Source: DATBGO01 sp963695645
Lineage (GTDB): Bacteria > Actinomycetota > Actinomycetes > Streptosporangiales > Streptosporangiaceae
Assembly (NCBI GenBank): GCA_963695645.1
Contig: CAVOHC010000007.1
Location: forward strand, 124,001 to 188,000
Reading direction: 5' to 3'
Length of the DNA stretch: 64,000 nucleotides
Shown: in pieces, positions 50,412 through 59,287 of the stretch
Numbering within the stretch: position 1 is the first letter of the stretch
How the letters are laid out: every line of letters starts with the position of its first letter
The notes under the pieces: model-generated
Told to the model about the DNA's origin: nothing
Seen by the model: the letters and a program-made list of their open reading frames with translations, nothing else
The model's database searches: none
Program-made: the position numbers and the translations under genes

Positions 50412-51557
50412 TCAGGGGGCGTAGCCGCGGCCCAGCAGGCTGCGGGCGATCACCAGCTTGGATATTTGGGCGGTACCATCGCCGATCTCCAGCCCGATCA
50501 CGTCACGTAGCCGCTGCCCGATCGGGGAGTCGGTTGAGTAGGCCAAGTGCCCGAACGTCAGCAGGCACTGGTGGATGACTTCGGTCGACAGCTTGGGCGC
50601 CCAGAACTTGGCCATCGCGGCTTCAACGCTGTGCTCGATGCCCTGGTCCTTCCTCCACAGCGCCTCGTAGCAGATGTGCCTCGCGCCGCGCAGGTAGGTG
50701 GCGCATTCCGCCAGCGGAAAGGACACGCCCTGGAACTTGCCGATCGGCTGCCCGAACGCCTCCCGGTCTCGTGCCCACTGCAGCGCCTCCTCCAAGGAGG
50801 CCTGTGCCGCACCCAGGCACGCCAGGCCGATGATCGCCCGGGAGTAGTCGAACCCCTGCATGACCGAGACGAAGCCAGCGCCCACCTCGCCGATCAGGTG
50901 GTCACGTGACACTGGCAGGCCGCCGAAGTGCAGGGACGCCCGGCCGATACAGCGGCTGCCGAGGTCATCGAAGGCCGTCCGGGAAACGTACCGTTCATCG
51001 AGGTCCACGTAGAAGGCGCTCACCCCACGTGCGCCGGCGCCACCGGTACGGGCCAGCACGAGCCCGGTCCGCGCGTCCATGCCCAAGGTAATGGAGGTCT
51101 TCTCGCCCTCCAGCCGCCAGCCGTCGCCATCCTCGGCTGCGTCCAGTTCCAGCTCCGCAGCGTCGCTGCCGTGCCCCGGCTCGGTCACGCATAGCGACGG
51201 GATCACTTCCCCTGAAGCGATCACCGGCAGCCACAGAGCCTGCTGTCCCCGGGTAGCGTTGCGGACGAGCACATCGCTGATCAGCGCGGTGTTGATGATC
51301 AAGTACGTTGCGTTGAAATCGGCGCGCCCCACCTCCTCGGCCGCCATGCCCGCGACAACCGCCGACGCCTCCTGGCCGCCGTACTGCTCCGGGATGCGCA
51401 AACCGGTCAGGCCCAGGCCGGCCATCTCGGCGGCGAGGGCGGGCCGCAGCCTCCCCGCCCGGTCATCGGGCTGGTAGTGCTGAGCCAGGACCTTCCCCGC
51501 GAAGCGCCGCAGTTGCGTGCGGTACGACTCTTGGTCGTCATTGAAACTGAAGTCCAT
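50412..51557 (-). CDS. Acyl-CoA dehydrogenase (cyclohexanecarboxyl-CoA dehydrogenase-like)
   Basis: The 381-residue flavoprotein has the family layout: MDFSFNDDQESYRTQLRRFA, LGLTGLRIPEQYGGQEASAV, SLCVTEPGHGSDAAEL (FAD and substrate loop), ARDREAFGQPIGKFQGVSFP and QCLLTFGHLAYSTDSPIGQR, RDVIGLEIGDGTAQISKLVI. In GDGTAQI the usual catalytic Glu position near the C-terminus is preceded by an Ile-Gly. It oxidises an acyl-CoA to an enoyl-CoA. The pairing with a BadH-like SDR and the relic of an enoyl-CoA hydratase upstream suggest a cyclohexanecarboxylate-type beta-oxidation set, now incomplete. Confidence 0.9.
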   Translation of the reverse strand: MDFSFNDDQESYRTQLRRFAGKVLAQHYQPDDRAGRLRPALAAEMAGLGLTGLRIPEQYGGQEASAVVAGMAAEEVGRADFNATYLIINTALISDVLVRNATRGQQALWLPVIASGEVIPSLCVTEPGHGSDAAELELDAAEDGDGWRLEGEKTSITLGMDARTGLVLARTGGAGARGVSAFYVDLDERYVSRTAFDDLGSRCIGRASLHFGGLPVSRDHLIGEVGAGFVSVMQGFDYSRAIIGLACLGAAQASLEEALQWARDREAFGQPIGKFQGVSFPLAECATYLRGARHICYEALWRKDQGIEHSVEAAMAKFWAPKLSTEVIHQCLLTFGHLAYSTDSPIGQRLRDVIGLEIGDGTAQISKLVIARSLLGRGYAP

Positions 51558-51592
51558 GGCGGGTTCCCTCGGGCTGTGGCCTGTCGCTCGGG

Positions 51593-51658
51593 TCAGTGCC
51601 AGTTGACGTACCGGCCGAAGTCGGGCCTGCGCTTCCCGGCGGAGGCGGACGCGCCTTC
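51593..51658 (-). pseudogene. Enoyl-CoA hydratase C-terminal relic
   Basis: The last 21 codons before a TGA at 51593 read EGASASAGKRRPDFGRYVNW, the typical end of crotonase-family enzymes (EGxxAFxEKRxPDFxxY). No crotonase core precedes it. It lies 35 bases upstream of the acyl-CoA dehydrogenase start and in the same direction, which is where a BadK-like hydratase gene would be expected. It appears to be what remains after a deletion. Confidence 0.45.
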
Positions 51659-51670
51659 AGGTCCATCTCC

Positions 51671-52018
51671 TTGGCCGCACCGACGTCGGGCATCCGGCAC
51701 CAGAACTGGAGCACGCAACCATGAAGTGAATATACGTAACCCCTGACAATGCCGGCTGGGCATGACGCAGATGCCGGATGCGCATGGGCTACTGGTCGGC
51801 CGTGCGCGGGCGGTGGGGATCAACGCCGTGACGGCGGCGGCGGCCCAGGCGAAGCTTGACCGAACCTGGCGCATCCGGGCCCGGGCTGTGGGAGACGATG
51901 GTCGTCGACCCCACGAATCCGATCGACCAGGGCACTCGCCTTGCCGGGCGTCGGCGCGGTGGCGTTGTATTGAGTGGGTAAAGGACGCCGCGAACCGCCT
52001 GGCGGGTTGGGAGCGAGG
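51671..52018. other. Intergenic stretch, nothing recognised
   Basis: An open frame at 51762-52022 (plus strand) contains HGLLVGRARAVGINAVTAAA but matches no family I know and has no ribosome binding site. I support no gene here. Confidence 0.3.
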
Positions 52019-53284
52019 TTGAGCTACGACGTCGCCGTCGTCGGGGGCGGCCCTGCCGGGTCGGTCGCGGCCGTTCAGGCAGCGCAACAGGGCGCGCGGA
52101 CGTTGCTGGTGGAGAAGACCGGCATGCTCGGCGGGACCACCACGAGTGCCGGCATCAACGTTCCCGGCCTCTTTCACGCATGGGGCAGACAGGTGATCGC
52201 GGGCATCGGCTGGCACCTGGTGAACCGCGCGGTGCAGCTCGCCGGTGACCACCTGCCCGACTTTGCTAGGTACGACCGTCGCGTCGATGTGCTTCAGGTG
52301 CGCGTCAACACCGCCATTTACGCCGCGCTGCTTGACGACGCCGTCCTCGGCGCAGGTGCTGCCCTGTCGCTCCACACCATGCTTGCGGCGGTCGACAGGA
52401 CGGACAGCGAATGGCGCCTGAGGCTGTGCGGCAAAGAGGGACTACGCGAAGAGCGCGCTCGCGTGCTGGTGGACTGCACTGGCGACGCCAACGCCGTGGC
52501 GCTGGCGGGATACGAGCCGGAGCGGAATGCGGAACTCGAGCCAGGGACGCTCAACGTCAGGCTCAGCGGATACGACCCTGCGACCTTGGATTACCTGCTT
52601 CTCGATCGCGCCTATGAAGACGCGGTGGCCGCGGGCTCGCTGCTGCCAGCCGACCTCGCGGAGCACGCCGACCGGGTGCGCACCTTCCTGCGCCAGCGAG
52701 GCGAGAACTCCATGCATGTCACCGGTATCGACGGGAGCACGAGCGCGGGCCGCACGGCGGCAGAGGTCGCCGCGCGCAAGGCACTGATGCGGATCTACTG
52801 CTTCCTGCGCAGCCAGCCGGGCTTGACGAACCTGACGATCGACTTCACCGCGGCGGAGTGCGGTATACGCGAGAGCTGCACAATCCGTGGCAAGAAGCGT
52901 ATTACCGGCTACGACTATGCAAGCGGGCGCTTGTGGGACGATGCGGTCTGTTATAGCTTCTACCCGATCGACATTCACCGGCCGAGCGGCGACGGTGTCG
53001 ACCTGCGGCCGCTGGCCGAAGGTACGTTCCCGACCATCCCCCGGGGAGCGATGCTCCCCGTCGGCAGTGAATGGCTCCTCGCCGCCGGCCGCTGTATCGC
53101 AGGCGACCAGCAGGCGAGCTCGGCCTACCGGGTGCAAGCGTCGTGCATGGCGATGGGCCAGGCGGCGGGCGCGATGGCCGCCCTGTCGGCGCATTCCGGT
53201 GTCGAGCTTGAGCAGCTGGCCATCGACGACATCCACAAGGCGCTGCGGGCACACGGCGCGGTAGTGCCCGGTGACATTCGCTAA
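52019..53284 (+). CDS. FAD-dependent oxidoreductase (fumarate reductase/FAD_oxidored-like)
   Basis: The 421-residue flavoprotein starts at TTG 52019 behind GGGAGCGAGG, so that the FAD motif sits at the N-terminus (SYDVAVVGGGPAGSVAAVQA). It continues with LVEKTGMLGGTTTSAGINVP, the FAD_oxidored marker GG-T-x2-G-I, then VDCTGDANAVALAGYE and, near the end, LLAAGRCIAGDQQASSAYRV. This is the FAD_oxidored/thioredoxin-reductase-like group often found with polysaccharide or sterol catabolism; the substrate is unknown. It stands alone between an intergenic gap and the convergent pyruvyl transferase. Confidence 0.88.
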   Translation: MSYDVAVVGGGPAGSVAAVQAAQQGARTLLVEKTGMLGGTTTSAGINVPGLFHAWGRQVIAGIGWHLVNRAVQLAGDHLPDFARYDRRVDVLQVRVNTAIYAALLDDAVLGAGAALSLHTMLAAVDRTDSEWRLRLCGKEGLREERARVLVDCTGDANAVALAGYEPERNAELEPGTLNVRLSGYDPATLDYLLLDRAYEDAVAAGSLLPADLAEHADRVRTFLRQRGENSMHVTGIDGSTSAGRTAAEVAARKALMRIYCFLRSQPGLTNLTIDFTAAECGIRESCTIRGKKRITGYDYASGRLWDDAVCYSFYPIDIHRPSGDGVDLRPLAEGTFPTIPRGAMLPVGSEWLLAAGRCIAGDQQASSAYRVQASCMAMGQAAGAMAALSAHSGVELEQLAIDDIHKALRAHGAVVPGDIR

Positions 53285-53338
53285 CCCCAGGGCCGCATGA
53301 GCTGATGACGGAACTTGCGATCTCTGGTCGCGCTGAGG

Positions 53339-54733
53339 TTAGGCGGCTATGGACTCGCGGCAGATGTGACAGTCCTCTGCATATCCGATCGGGCCCGCGG
53401 AATCATCCCTCTCAGCCCGGACAGGTCCGCCATTGCAGGCGCGGCCTAGCGCGTCCGTTATTGCGCGTCCGCGTTCCACATAGATAGGGATGACATGATC
53501 GAGATGTGCCTGGTAATCCGACCGGTGCTTCTCCAGCTTGCGGAACAGGCCATAAAGTCCAGCAGCAGACAGCTCCCGTGCTGGGAGCACCCAGCCATTG
53601 AGACTCAGGTCTTGCATGATCCCATGCGTCTTGTGCTCGTACCCGATGGCGATGCAGGGAACGCGGGCCGTCAGGGCGAAGATCACCGAATGGAACCGGG
53701 TACCGACCAGGTAGTCCAGGCCGGCGATGAACGAGGCCACGCCACGGTAGTCAGCTTCCGTCTCCAGCAGGATGGGCCTGGTGCGCCCGCGGCACTGTCC
53801 GGCGACAAGCCGCGACGCGATGCGGTCGTCGTCCCGCCGATCAGCAGCGGTGGCCTGCGGAAAGATCACCACACGGTGGCCAGGGACCTCGTGGACCAGG
53901 TCGACGAATGCCGCGAGTTCCGTTTCATAGCATGCCTGCTGCGCCGCGGGAAGGCAGCGGCGGACCGTGAGCCCGACCAGCACATCGCCGGCGCCGACGC
54001 CGTGGGAGGCTCGCCACGCGCGCTTAGCCGCCCGGTCCCGCCCTGGTAGCTCAAGGCTGAAAGCAGAATCTACCGCACGCTGGGCGACGCCATCCGGCAG
54101 GCGCAGCTTCTTCAGTTCCGCGAGGCTGATGTCTTCGCGGGCAAGGACCAGCCGCGCCCGGCTGAGCGTCTTCCCGATGATCCACGCCGGCATTCGTGCG
54201 CCGAACGGGCCGTAGGACTGCGGCGCGCACACGACCGGCGTGCGGAGCCGCTGCGCCAGCATCAGCGGCAGAAGCTGATAGACGACCCGCGGGCCGAGGC
54301 CCGGCTTGGCAGCTCCTTGCAGGTACCCACCCGCGGCCACCAGCGAGACGAGCAGGTCAGCCCGCTCGATCGCGGCTAGCTCCGCTCGTACTTCAGCCGG
54401 AAGCCAGGCGGACGGCCATCGGTACCAACGGGCAGGCGCGATGAACCATGACATTCCGATGGCAAGAACAAGGGCCTTGCGGGCGGCACGGATTAACGGC
54501 GGGATGCCTTCGTCGTCAGCATACCGGCGCATAGAGCCGAGGTTCTGAACGCCTTCGAAATTTCGGTGAACCCGCGGATCCTCCATACCTGCTATTTCGA
54601 TCAGGCAGCCTGGGAAAGCTCTTTCCGCCTGCAAAATGATTGCGTGCAGCAGTGCGGCGTCGCCGGCGTTCTGCCGCGCGTAGCCGCCGACGATCAAGAC
54701 ATTGCGCTGAGTAGCCATTTTCTTGTCCGCCAT
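53339..54733 (-). CDS. Polysaccharide pyruvyl transferase family protein
   Basis: The protein is about 464 residues. It has the CsaB-type pattern: NVLIVGGYARQNAGDAALLH near the start, VVCAPQSYGPFG, LVLAREDISLAELKKL, IFPQATAADRRDDDR, DYLVGTRFHSVIFALTARVP and CIAIGYEHKTHGIMQDL. These enzymes add pyruvate ketals to cell-wall or exopolysaccharide sugars. The start is uncertain: ATG 54733, 54718 and 54781 are all in frame and none has a well-placed ribosome binding site. No other polysaccharide gene is nearby. Confidence 0.88.
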   Translation of the reverse strand: MADKKMATQRNVLIVGGYARQNAGDAALLHAIILQAERAFPGCLIEIAGMEDPRVHRNFEGVQNLGSMRRYADDEGIPPLIRAARKALVLAIGMSWFIAPARWYRWPSAWLPAEVRAELAAIERADLLVSLVAAGGYLQGAAKPGLGPRVVYQLLPLMLAQRLRTPVVCAPQSYGPFGARMPAWIIGKTLSRARLVLAREDISLAELKKLRLPDGVAQRAVDSAFSLELPGRDRAAKRAWRASHGVGAGDVLVGLTVRRCLPAAQQACYETELAAFVDLVHEVPGHRVVIFPQATAADRRDDDRIASRLVAGQCRGRTRPILLETEADYRGVASFIAGLDYLVGTRFHSVIFALTARVPCIAIGYEHKTHGIMQDLSLNGWVLPARELSAAGLYGLFRKLEKHRSDYQAHLDHVIPIYVERGRAITDALGRACNGGPVRAERDDSAGPIGYAEDCHICRESIAA

Positions 54734-55427
54734 TCTCCCGCAGGTAGCGCACGATCTGGTAAGAACGCAGTGAGCTGCCATCTGGTCTGGTGAGCACCGT
54801 TGAGAACGCCTGCCAGGGAGATTCCCTGGGCCGCGGGAACCCTGCCGGGATCCCGCTGTGATCCTCCCGTGTCGCAGGGCGAAGCCTCGCTGGCCTACCC
54901 ACAGTAAGGCCTACCCACACTAGGCAGGCACCATAGCAGAAACAAGCCTTGTGGCCTGCTAGTTGTATCGCCGGCTCAAGCCCCGGCAAACAAGCAGGAC
55001 GCCGTGACCCTAGTCACATGCTGGGCGCGGCCGGTCCAGGGCTGCCGGGTCCACCGCAGCCGAGGGGACTCCGGCAAGGCCGACGACACCGGAGCTGCGT
55101 CGGCATACTGGGGCAGGCCGGCTGCTTACGGCACCAGCTATGGCGCCCGTTGCGCGGCCAGCGTGCCCGGTGCCTGATCACGGCTCGAAAAAATCGTGAT
55201 GGGCTTGAACCGTTCGGCCAGTGCAGGTCGTACGAGTCCGGTGCGGGACCTCGTGCCGGTAACCGGTGCTGACGTCCAGGTCGCCGCGGAGGAGGCGGAG
55301 CTGGCTGCTCAGATGGCTTTCGCGGAAGATTACCTGTCGATGTATCACGGCCGCCGAGCCATGCTCTATCCGAGATAGCCGAGTATGTCGGGATCTCGCT
55401 GTGCAGGACCCGCTGTTCGGTAGGAAG
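54734..55427. other. Long intergenic stretch with repeats, no supported gene
   Basis: Features seen: a perfect hairpin CCAGGGA-GAT-TCCCTGG at 54813-54829; a 12-base direct repeat GGCCTACCCACA at 54892-54903 and 54908-54919; and a short open frame at 55196-55378 (ends MYHGRRAMLYPR) that matches nothing known. The right part must hold the sigma factor promoter. Confidence 0.4.
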
Positions 55428-56063
55428 ATGGTGCACATGGCGGGCGCATCCGAAGTCACCCGGCTGGTGCGGGACAGCGCAAGCGGCAGTGAGGCGGCGT
55501 GGAATGAGCTCGTGCGCCGCTACTCGCCCCTCGTGATGGCCGTCACCCGCCACTACCAGCTAGCCGTCGCAGATGCTCAGGATGTCAGCCAGACAGTCTG
55601 GCTGCGGCTCGTCGAGAACCTGGCAAACCTGCGCGAGCCGGAGGCCCTGCCGGGCTGGCTGGCGACCACGGCCCAGCGCGAGTGCCGTCGTCATGTACAG
55701 CGCGGGCGGCGGGTGCTGCCCGTGGATCCGCACACCGATGGCGCCATGCAGCAATGCACCACCACCGCCGACCTCGACGCTGACATCCTGCGTGCCGAGC
55801 TTCGCCAGGCGCTGCGCGACGGGCTCGGCGAGCTGTCCGTGCGGGATCAGTGGCTCCTGCAGCTGCGGGCGGCCGACCCGCCAAAGTCCTATGACGAGAT
55901 CAGCCAGCTGCTAGGGATGCCGATCGGGAGCGTGGGCCCGACCATCCGGCGGAGCCTTGACAAGCTACGGGGAACCAGCGCGGTGCGGACATATCTGGCC
56001 GCGGCTCCGACCGCCAGCGGGGGGACAGGAGGTGACCAGCGTGAGCTCGCCGAGGTGGAGTGA
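55428..56063 (+). CDS. ECF-like RNA polymerase sigma factor of the S8/CHAT locus
   Basis: The 211-residue sigma-70 family protein has region 2 at residues 20-90 (AWNELVRRYSPLVMAVTRHY, DVSQTVWLRLVENLANL, LPGWLATTAQRECRRHVQR) and region 4 at 130-185 (LSVRDQWLLQLRAADPPKSY, GMPIGSVGPTIRRSLDKLR). ATG 55428 or 55437 may start it. The 148-residue gene begins inside its last codons. A subtilase and a TPR-CHAT protease lie next door. It probably directs transcription of this locus; the partner protein could be its inhibitor. Confidence 0.9.
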   Translation: MVHMAGASEVTRLVRDSASGSEAAWNELVRRYSPLVMAVTRHYQLAVADAQDVSQTVWLRLVENLANLREPEALPGWLATTAQRECRRHVQRGRRVLPVDPHTDGAMQQCTTTADLDADILRAELRQALRDGLGELSVRDQWLLQLRAADPPKSYDEISQLLGMPIGSVGPTIRRSLDKLRGTSAVRTYLAAAPTASGGTGGDQRELAEVE

Positions 56064-56487
56064 CGACGAATTGCTGCAGGAGCTGCGCACCGCGCTGCAG
56101 GAAGCCCCGGTGGATGAAGGCGTTATCCGCGCGGCCCGGGCAGCGTTCTCCTGGCGAACGGTAGATGCCGACATTGAGTTGCTCTGCCTCGAATCCGGTG
56201 CCGGGCTGACCGCTGGCGCGCCGGTCCGCGGCGGCGGTCAGGGCGTGCTGTCCTTCCACGGCGAGCGGCTGAGCGTGGAGATCGAGATCGATGAGGCCGG
56301 CCTCACCGGGCTGCTGACGCCACCGCAGCCCGCCCAGGTGACGTTGGTGACCGCCGATGGCGCGCGGGCGGCGACGCGGGCGGACGAGGCGGGCTGCTTC
56401 ATGTTCCCGCCGCCCGGGCACGGGCCGTTGCGCATCGAGTGCAGCCTCGATGCCGACCGGTTCATCACCGAGTGGGTAACCGTCTAG
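56041..56487 (+). CDS. Uncharacterised 148-residue partner of the sigma factor
   Basis: The GTG at 56041, eight bases after GGAGG, starts inside the sigma gene, so the two are translationally coupled. The N-terminal third is helical (DDELLQELRTALQEAPVDEG, RAARAAFSWRTVDADIELLC). The rest is beta-rich and reads like a small carboxypeptidase-regulatory or transthyretin-like sandwich (GLTGLLTPPQPAQVTLVTAD, EAGCFMFPPPGHGPLRIECS). There is no transmembrane helix or zinc motif, so it is not a classic anti-sigma factor. Position suggests that it binds the sigma factor or is a substrate of the two nearby proteases. Inference only. Confidence 0.8.
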   Translation: MSSPRWSDDELLQELRTALQEAPVDEGVIRAARAAFSWRTVDADIELLCLESGAGLTAGAPVRGGGQGVLSFHGERLSVEIEIDEAGLTGLLTPPQPAQVTLVTADGARAATRADEAGCFMFPPPGHGPLRIECSLDADRFITEWVTV

Positions 56488-56508
56488 GCTGGCCCGGCCC
56501 GGATGACG

Positions 56509-57831
56509 TCACCTGCAGCAGCAGTGGCCTGAGCGCTGGTGGCAGTGTTCGGGCCGGCCGCGGGCGTGCCGGTCATCGCAAGCCTGCCCCGGGAAGATCA
56601 CCGGTCCCACGCCGCGGATGGCCTGGGCCCGGGCCCGGGCCAGCAATGCCTCCGCGGCCTGGCGGCCGTTCTCGCCGGTCTCCGACATGCGGGCTGCGAT
56701 CAGCCCGGCGACCAGCGGCGTCGAGAAGGAGGTCCCGCTCCAGCGCGCCATGCCGTCGAAGTTCCGCCACTCGCCAGCGTGCGGTGGCTCGGTGCACAGG
56801 TACGGCCCGGTCGCGAAGGCATTGACCAGTCCCTCACCCGGCGCGAAGACGTCCACCCACGGCCCATAGTTGCTGAAGTGAGCCCTGCTACGCCAGTTAG
56901 CGCCGAGCGCGCCCACGCCCACCGCCCAGGGGAAGGCCGCCGGCCAGAACGGGCGCCGCGACGAGTCGTTCCCCGCAGCTGCCACCAGTACGACGCCGGG
57001 GTAGTTCCGCAGTTGCTCTCCCACAACTTCGAAACCCAGCGGAGCAATGTCTCTGCGAGTGTTCGTGCCAAAGTCCAGCGAGATGACCTCCGCGCCGGAC
57101 CGCAGCGCTGCGGATACCTGCTGGACCAGGTCAGACTCGTAGCCCCCAGCTACTTTCGTAAACGTTCTGCCCACCCACACGTCGGCCCCCGGCGCCATGG
57201 TCCGCACGACGCCGGCCACGAAGGTCCCGTGGCCCGCATAGGGAAGGATGCGAGGCGGGATGCCGCCGATCGGATCCTCCTGCTCGCCAGTGACGCCGGC
57301 CAGCCAGGTGTGCCGCGTTGCTGCGTCCGGCAGCCAGCCGCTATCCAGAACGGCCACGCGGACGCCGTCGCCGTTGCATGGCTCTGTGGATACGCCCGGG
57401 TCCGGTGCCGGGCCGGCCGGAACCTCCTCCGGCTCCGTGGCCGGACAGGTGCTGGTAATGCAGAGGTAGAAGATGTGGTCGGGGGTGGCCACCCCCTCCC
57501 CGAGCGCCCGGTCCACGGCTGCGCAGATGTCCCCGTGATCCCGGCTTTCGTCATCGGTGAACTCGAGACGAGTCAGGCCGCGCACGTTCTTGTCGTGTTC
57601 CACCGGCGCGCTGGGCACGATAGCCCGGACGCGATCGACGTCGGCGTCACGAACGAGAAGGGTTCGTTCGCGATAAAGGTAGTCAACGTCATCATGCTCG
57701 GCCCAATCAGGCGGCCAGGCTGCCGCGCCTTCCGGGCGCTCCTCAACATCGGGTATGCCGGACAAGTTCAGCCTGATTTGGGCGTCGAGACGGCTTCGCG
57801 GCTCGTCGTGATCCTCGCCATTAATCGGCAT
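56509..57831 (-). CDS. Cytosolic subtilisin-like (S8) serine peptidase
   Basis: The 440-residue protein lacks a signal peptide. Residues 1-150 form an unusual N-terminal part with LYRERTLLVRDADVDRVRAI and FYLCITSTCPATEPEEV; residues 155-410 are a subtilase with the full triad D163 (VAVLDSGW), H201 (YAGHGTFVAGV) and S368 (WSGTSFSTP), plus the oxyanion N288 (AAAGND). The C-terminal tail is Cys/His-rich. It is convergent with the sigma/148-residue genes and divergent from TPR-CHAT, whose first possible start overlaps this one. This cytosolic subtilase plus CHAT pairing looks like a regulatory protease set rather than a digestive enzyme. Confidence 0.92.
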   Translation of the reverse strand: MPINGEDHDEPRSRLDAQIRLNLSGIPDVEERPEGAAAWPPDWAEHDDVDYLYRERTLLVRDADVDRVRAIVPSAPVEHDKNVRGLTRLEFTDDESRDHGDICAAVDRALGEGVATPDHIFYLCITSTCPATEPEEVPAGPAPDPGVSTEPCNGDGVRVAVLDSGWLPDAATRHTWLAGVTGEQEDPIGGIPPRILPYAGHGTFVAGVVRTMAPGADVWVGRTFTKVAGGYESDLVQQVSAALRSGAEVISLDFGTNTRRDIAPLGFEVVGEQLRNYPGVVLVAAAGNDSSRRPFWPAAFPWAVGVGALGANWRSRAHFSNYGPWVDVFAPGEGLVNAFATGPYLCTEPPHAGEWRNFDGMARWSGTSFSTPLVAGLIAARMSETGENGRQAAEALLARARAQAIRGVGPVIFPGQACDDRHARGRPEHCHQRSGHCCCR

Positions 57832-57886
57832 GACCGGGCCTCATCTCTTCTTTGATCGGCTTCGGGAACTGTTTAGCATCATTTGC

Positions 57887-59287
57887 ATGACATCGGGAGA
57901 TCTTGACAGGGAGAACCTGCCGTTCGACCCGGCCAAGCTCCTGCCGCTCGCGCTGTCCAGGCCCAAGGACGCCGTGCGCGCGGCGCGTACCGTGCTGGCT
58001 GGCCAGCCCAGCTCCTATGACGCCTCGCTGGCGCACCACGCGATGGGGATCGTGCTCCGCGACCACGGGGACCTTCCAGGAGCGATCCTCGAGCTGAGGC
58101 GAGGGGCGAGACTGGCCCGCGCGTCAGGCCGGCCCGATCGTGAGGTCGACGTGCAGGCAACCCTCGGGGTCGCACTCGCGTGGACGGGCCGCAGCCAGCA
58201 AGGGCTGGCCGTGCTCGACCAGGCGGTGCAGGCCTCGCAGGGCGGCCCGGCCGGGCGCGTGCTCATGCGGCGCGCCTCCGTCCTCAGGGACCTGGGCCGT
58301 TTCCACGAGGCACACGGGGACCTGAGCCGCGCTCTTCCCTACCTCCGCCGGGCGGGCGACACGGTGTGGGAGGCACGGTCACTGACTCATCGAGGCGAGG
58401 TCTATCTGGGGCTCGGCCTCCCGGGGCGGGCGGGCGCGGATTTCGCCCGGGCCGAGGAGCTGTTCGCAACCAGCGGGCAGGAGCTCGAATACGCCAAGGC
58501 CCGGCATAACCGCGGACTGGCTGCGCTGAGCCGCGGCGACCTGCCCGAGGCGCTCAGCTACCTCGACGAAGCAGGGAGCCGTTACGACACGCTCGGCGAG
58601 AGCTATCCCGAGCTGGCCATCGACCGCTGCTCGGCGCTGCTGGCCGCCGGGCTGGCCGCAGATGCGGCAGAAGAGACCGACACCGCACTCGGCCGGCTAC
58701 CTGCGGGCGGGGGGATCGCGTACAAGAGGGCCGAGCTGCTCTTCGCGGCCGCCACCGCCGCCCTGGCCGCGGGCAACCCGGCGCACGCAAGGGAGCGGGC
58801 AGGGCAGGCGCGCCGGCTGTTCCGGGCACAGCGGCGGGCTGTCTGGGAGGCGCGCGCCGACTTTATCCTCGCCGAGGCCAGGTACGCAGCCGGTGGGCGG
58901 TCAGCCAGCCTGTTCAACGACGTCGAACGGGTCACCGCGCGTCTCGAGGCGTGCCGGGCCGGCGAGGCCATGCGGGCGCACCTGCTCAGCCGGCCGCCTC
59001 GCCCTGAACCGGGGGCGCGCGACCGAGGCAGACCAGCACCTCGAGCGCGCCGGGAGGTCACGCCGCCGCAGGCCGCCGCTGACCCGCAGCGTGGCCTGGC
59101 TGGCCCGGGCGCTGCAGGCCGACGCCCGCGGCGACACCCGATCCACCCTCGCTGCCTGCGCTCGCGGGCTCGACGCCCTCGACGAGCACCAGATGACGCT
59201 CGGGGCTACCGAGCTGCGCGCGTACGGCACCGCGCACGGCGCCGAGCTGGCCTTGCTCGCCCAGCGCGATGCGCTCCGGCGCGGTGA
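57887..59287 (+). CDS. TPR part of a TPR-CHAT protein (N-terminal part, frameshifted)
   Basis: From ATG 57887 the frame gives about 365 residues of TPR-like repeats: SSYDASLAHHAMGIVLRDHG, DVQATLGVALAWTGRSQQGL, RVLMRRASVLRDLGRFHEAH, ARSLTHRGEVYLGLGLPGRA, YAKARHNRGLAALSRGDLPE. At 58988 an extra A shifts the frame (HLLSRPPRP instead of HLLAGRLALNRGRATEADQH), and the rest to 59287 is not genuine. An earlier in-frame ATG at 57830 overlaps the divergent subtilase start. A -35/-10-like pair (TTGATC, AGCATC, 17 apart) ends just before 57887, which fits a leaderless start. The protein continues in the 58989-60512 frame. Confidence 0.8.
   Translation: MTSGDLDRENLPFDPAKLLPLALSRPKDAVRAARTVLAGQPSSYDASLAHHAMGIVLRDHGDLPGAILELRRGARLARASGRPDREVDVQATLGVALAWTGRSQQGLAVLDQAVQASQGGPAGRVLMRRASVLRDLGRFHEAHGDLSRALPYLRRAGDTVWEARSLTHRGEVYLGLGLPGRAGADFARAEELFATSGQELEYAKARHNRGLAALSRGDLPEALSYLDEAGSRYDTLGESYPELAIDRCSALLAAGLAADAAEETDTALGRLPAGGGIAYKRAELLFAAATAALAAGNPAHARERAGQARRLFRAQRRAVWEARADFILAEARYAAGGRSASLFNDVERVTARLEACRAGEAMRAHLLSRPPRPEPGARDRGRPAPRARREVTPPQAAADPQRGLAGPGAAGRRPRRHPIHPRCLRSRARRPRRAPDDARGYRAARVRHRARRRAGLARPARCAPAR

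Noticed and set aside
55196..55378. A 60-residue open frame upstream of the sigma factor
   Set aside because: No family match, no ribosome binding site and no conserved-looking ends; kept only as part of the intergenic description.
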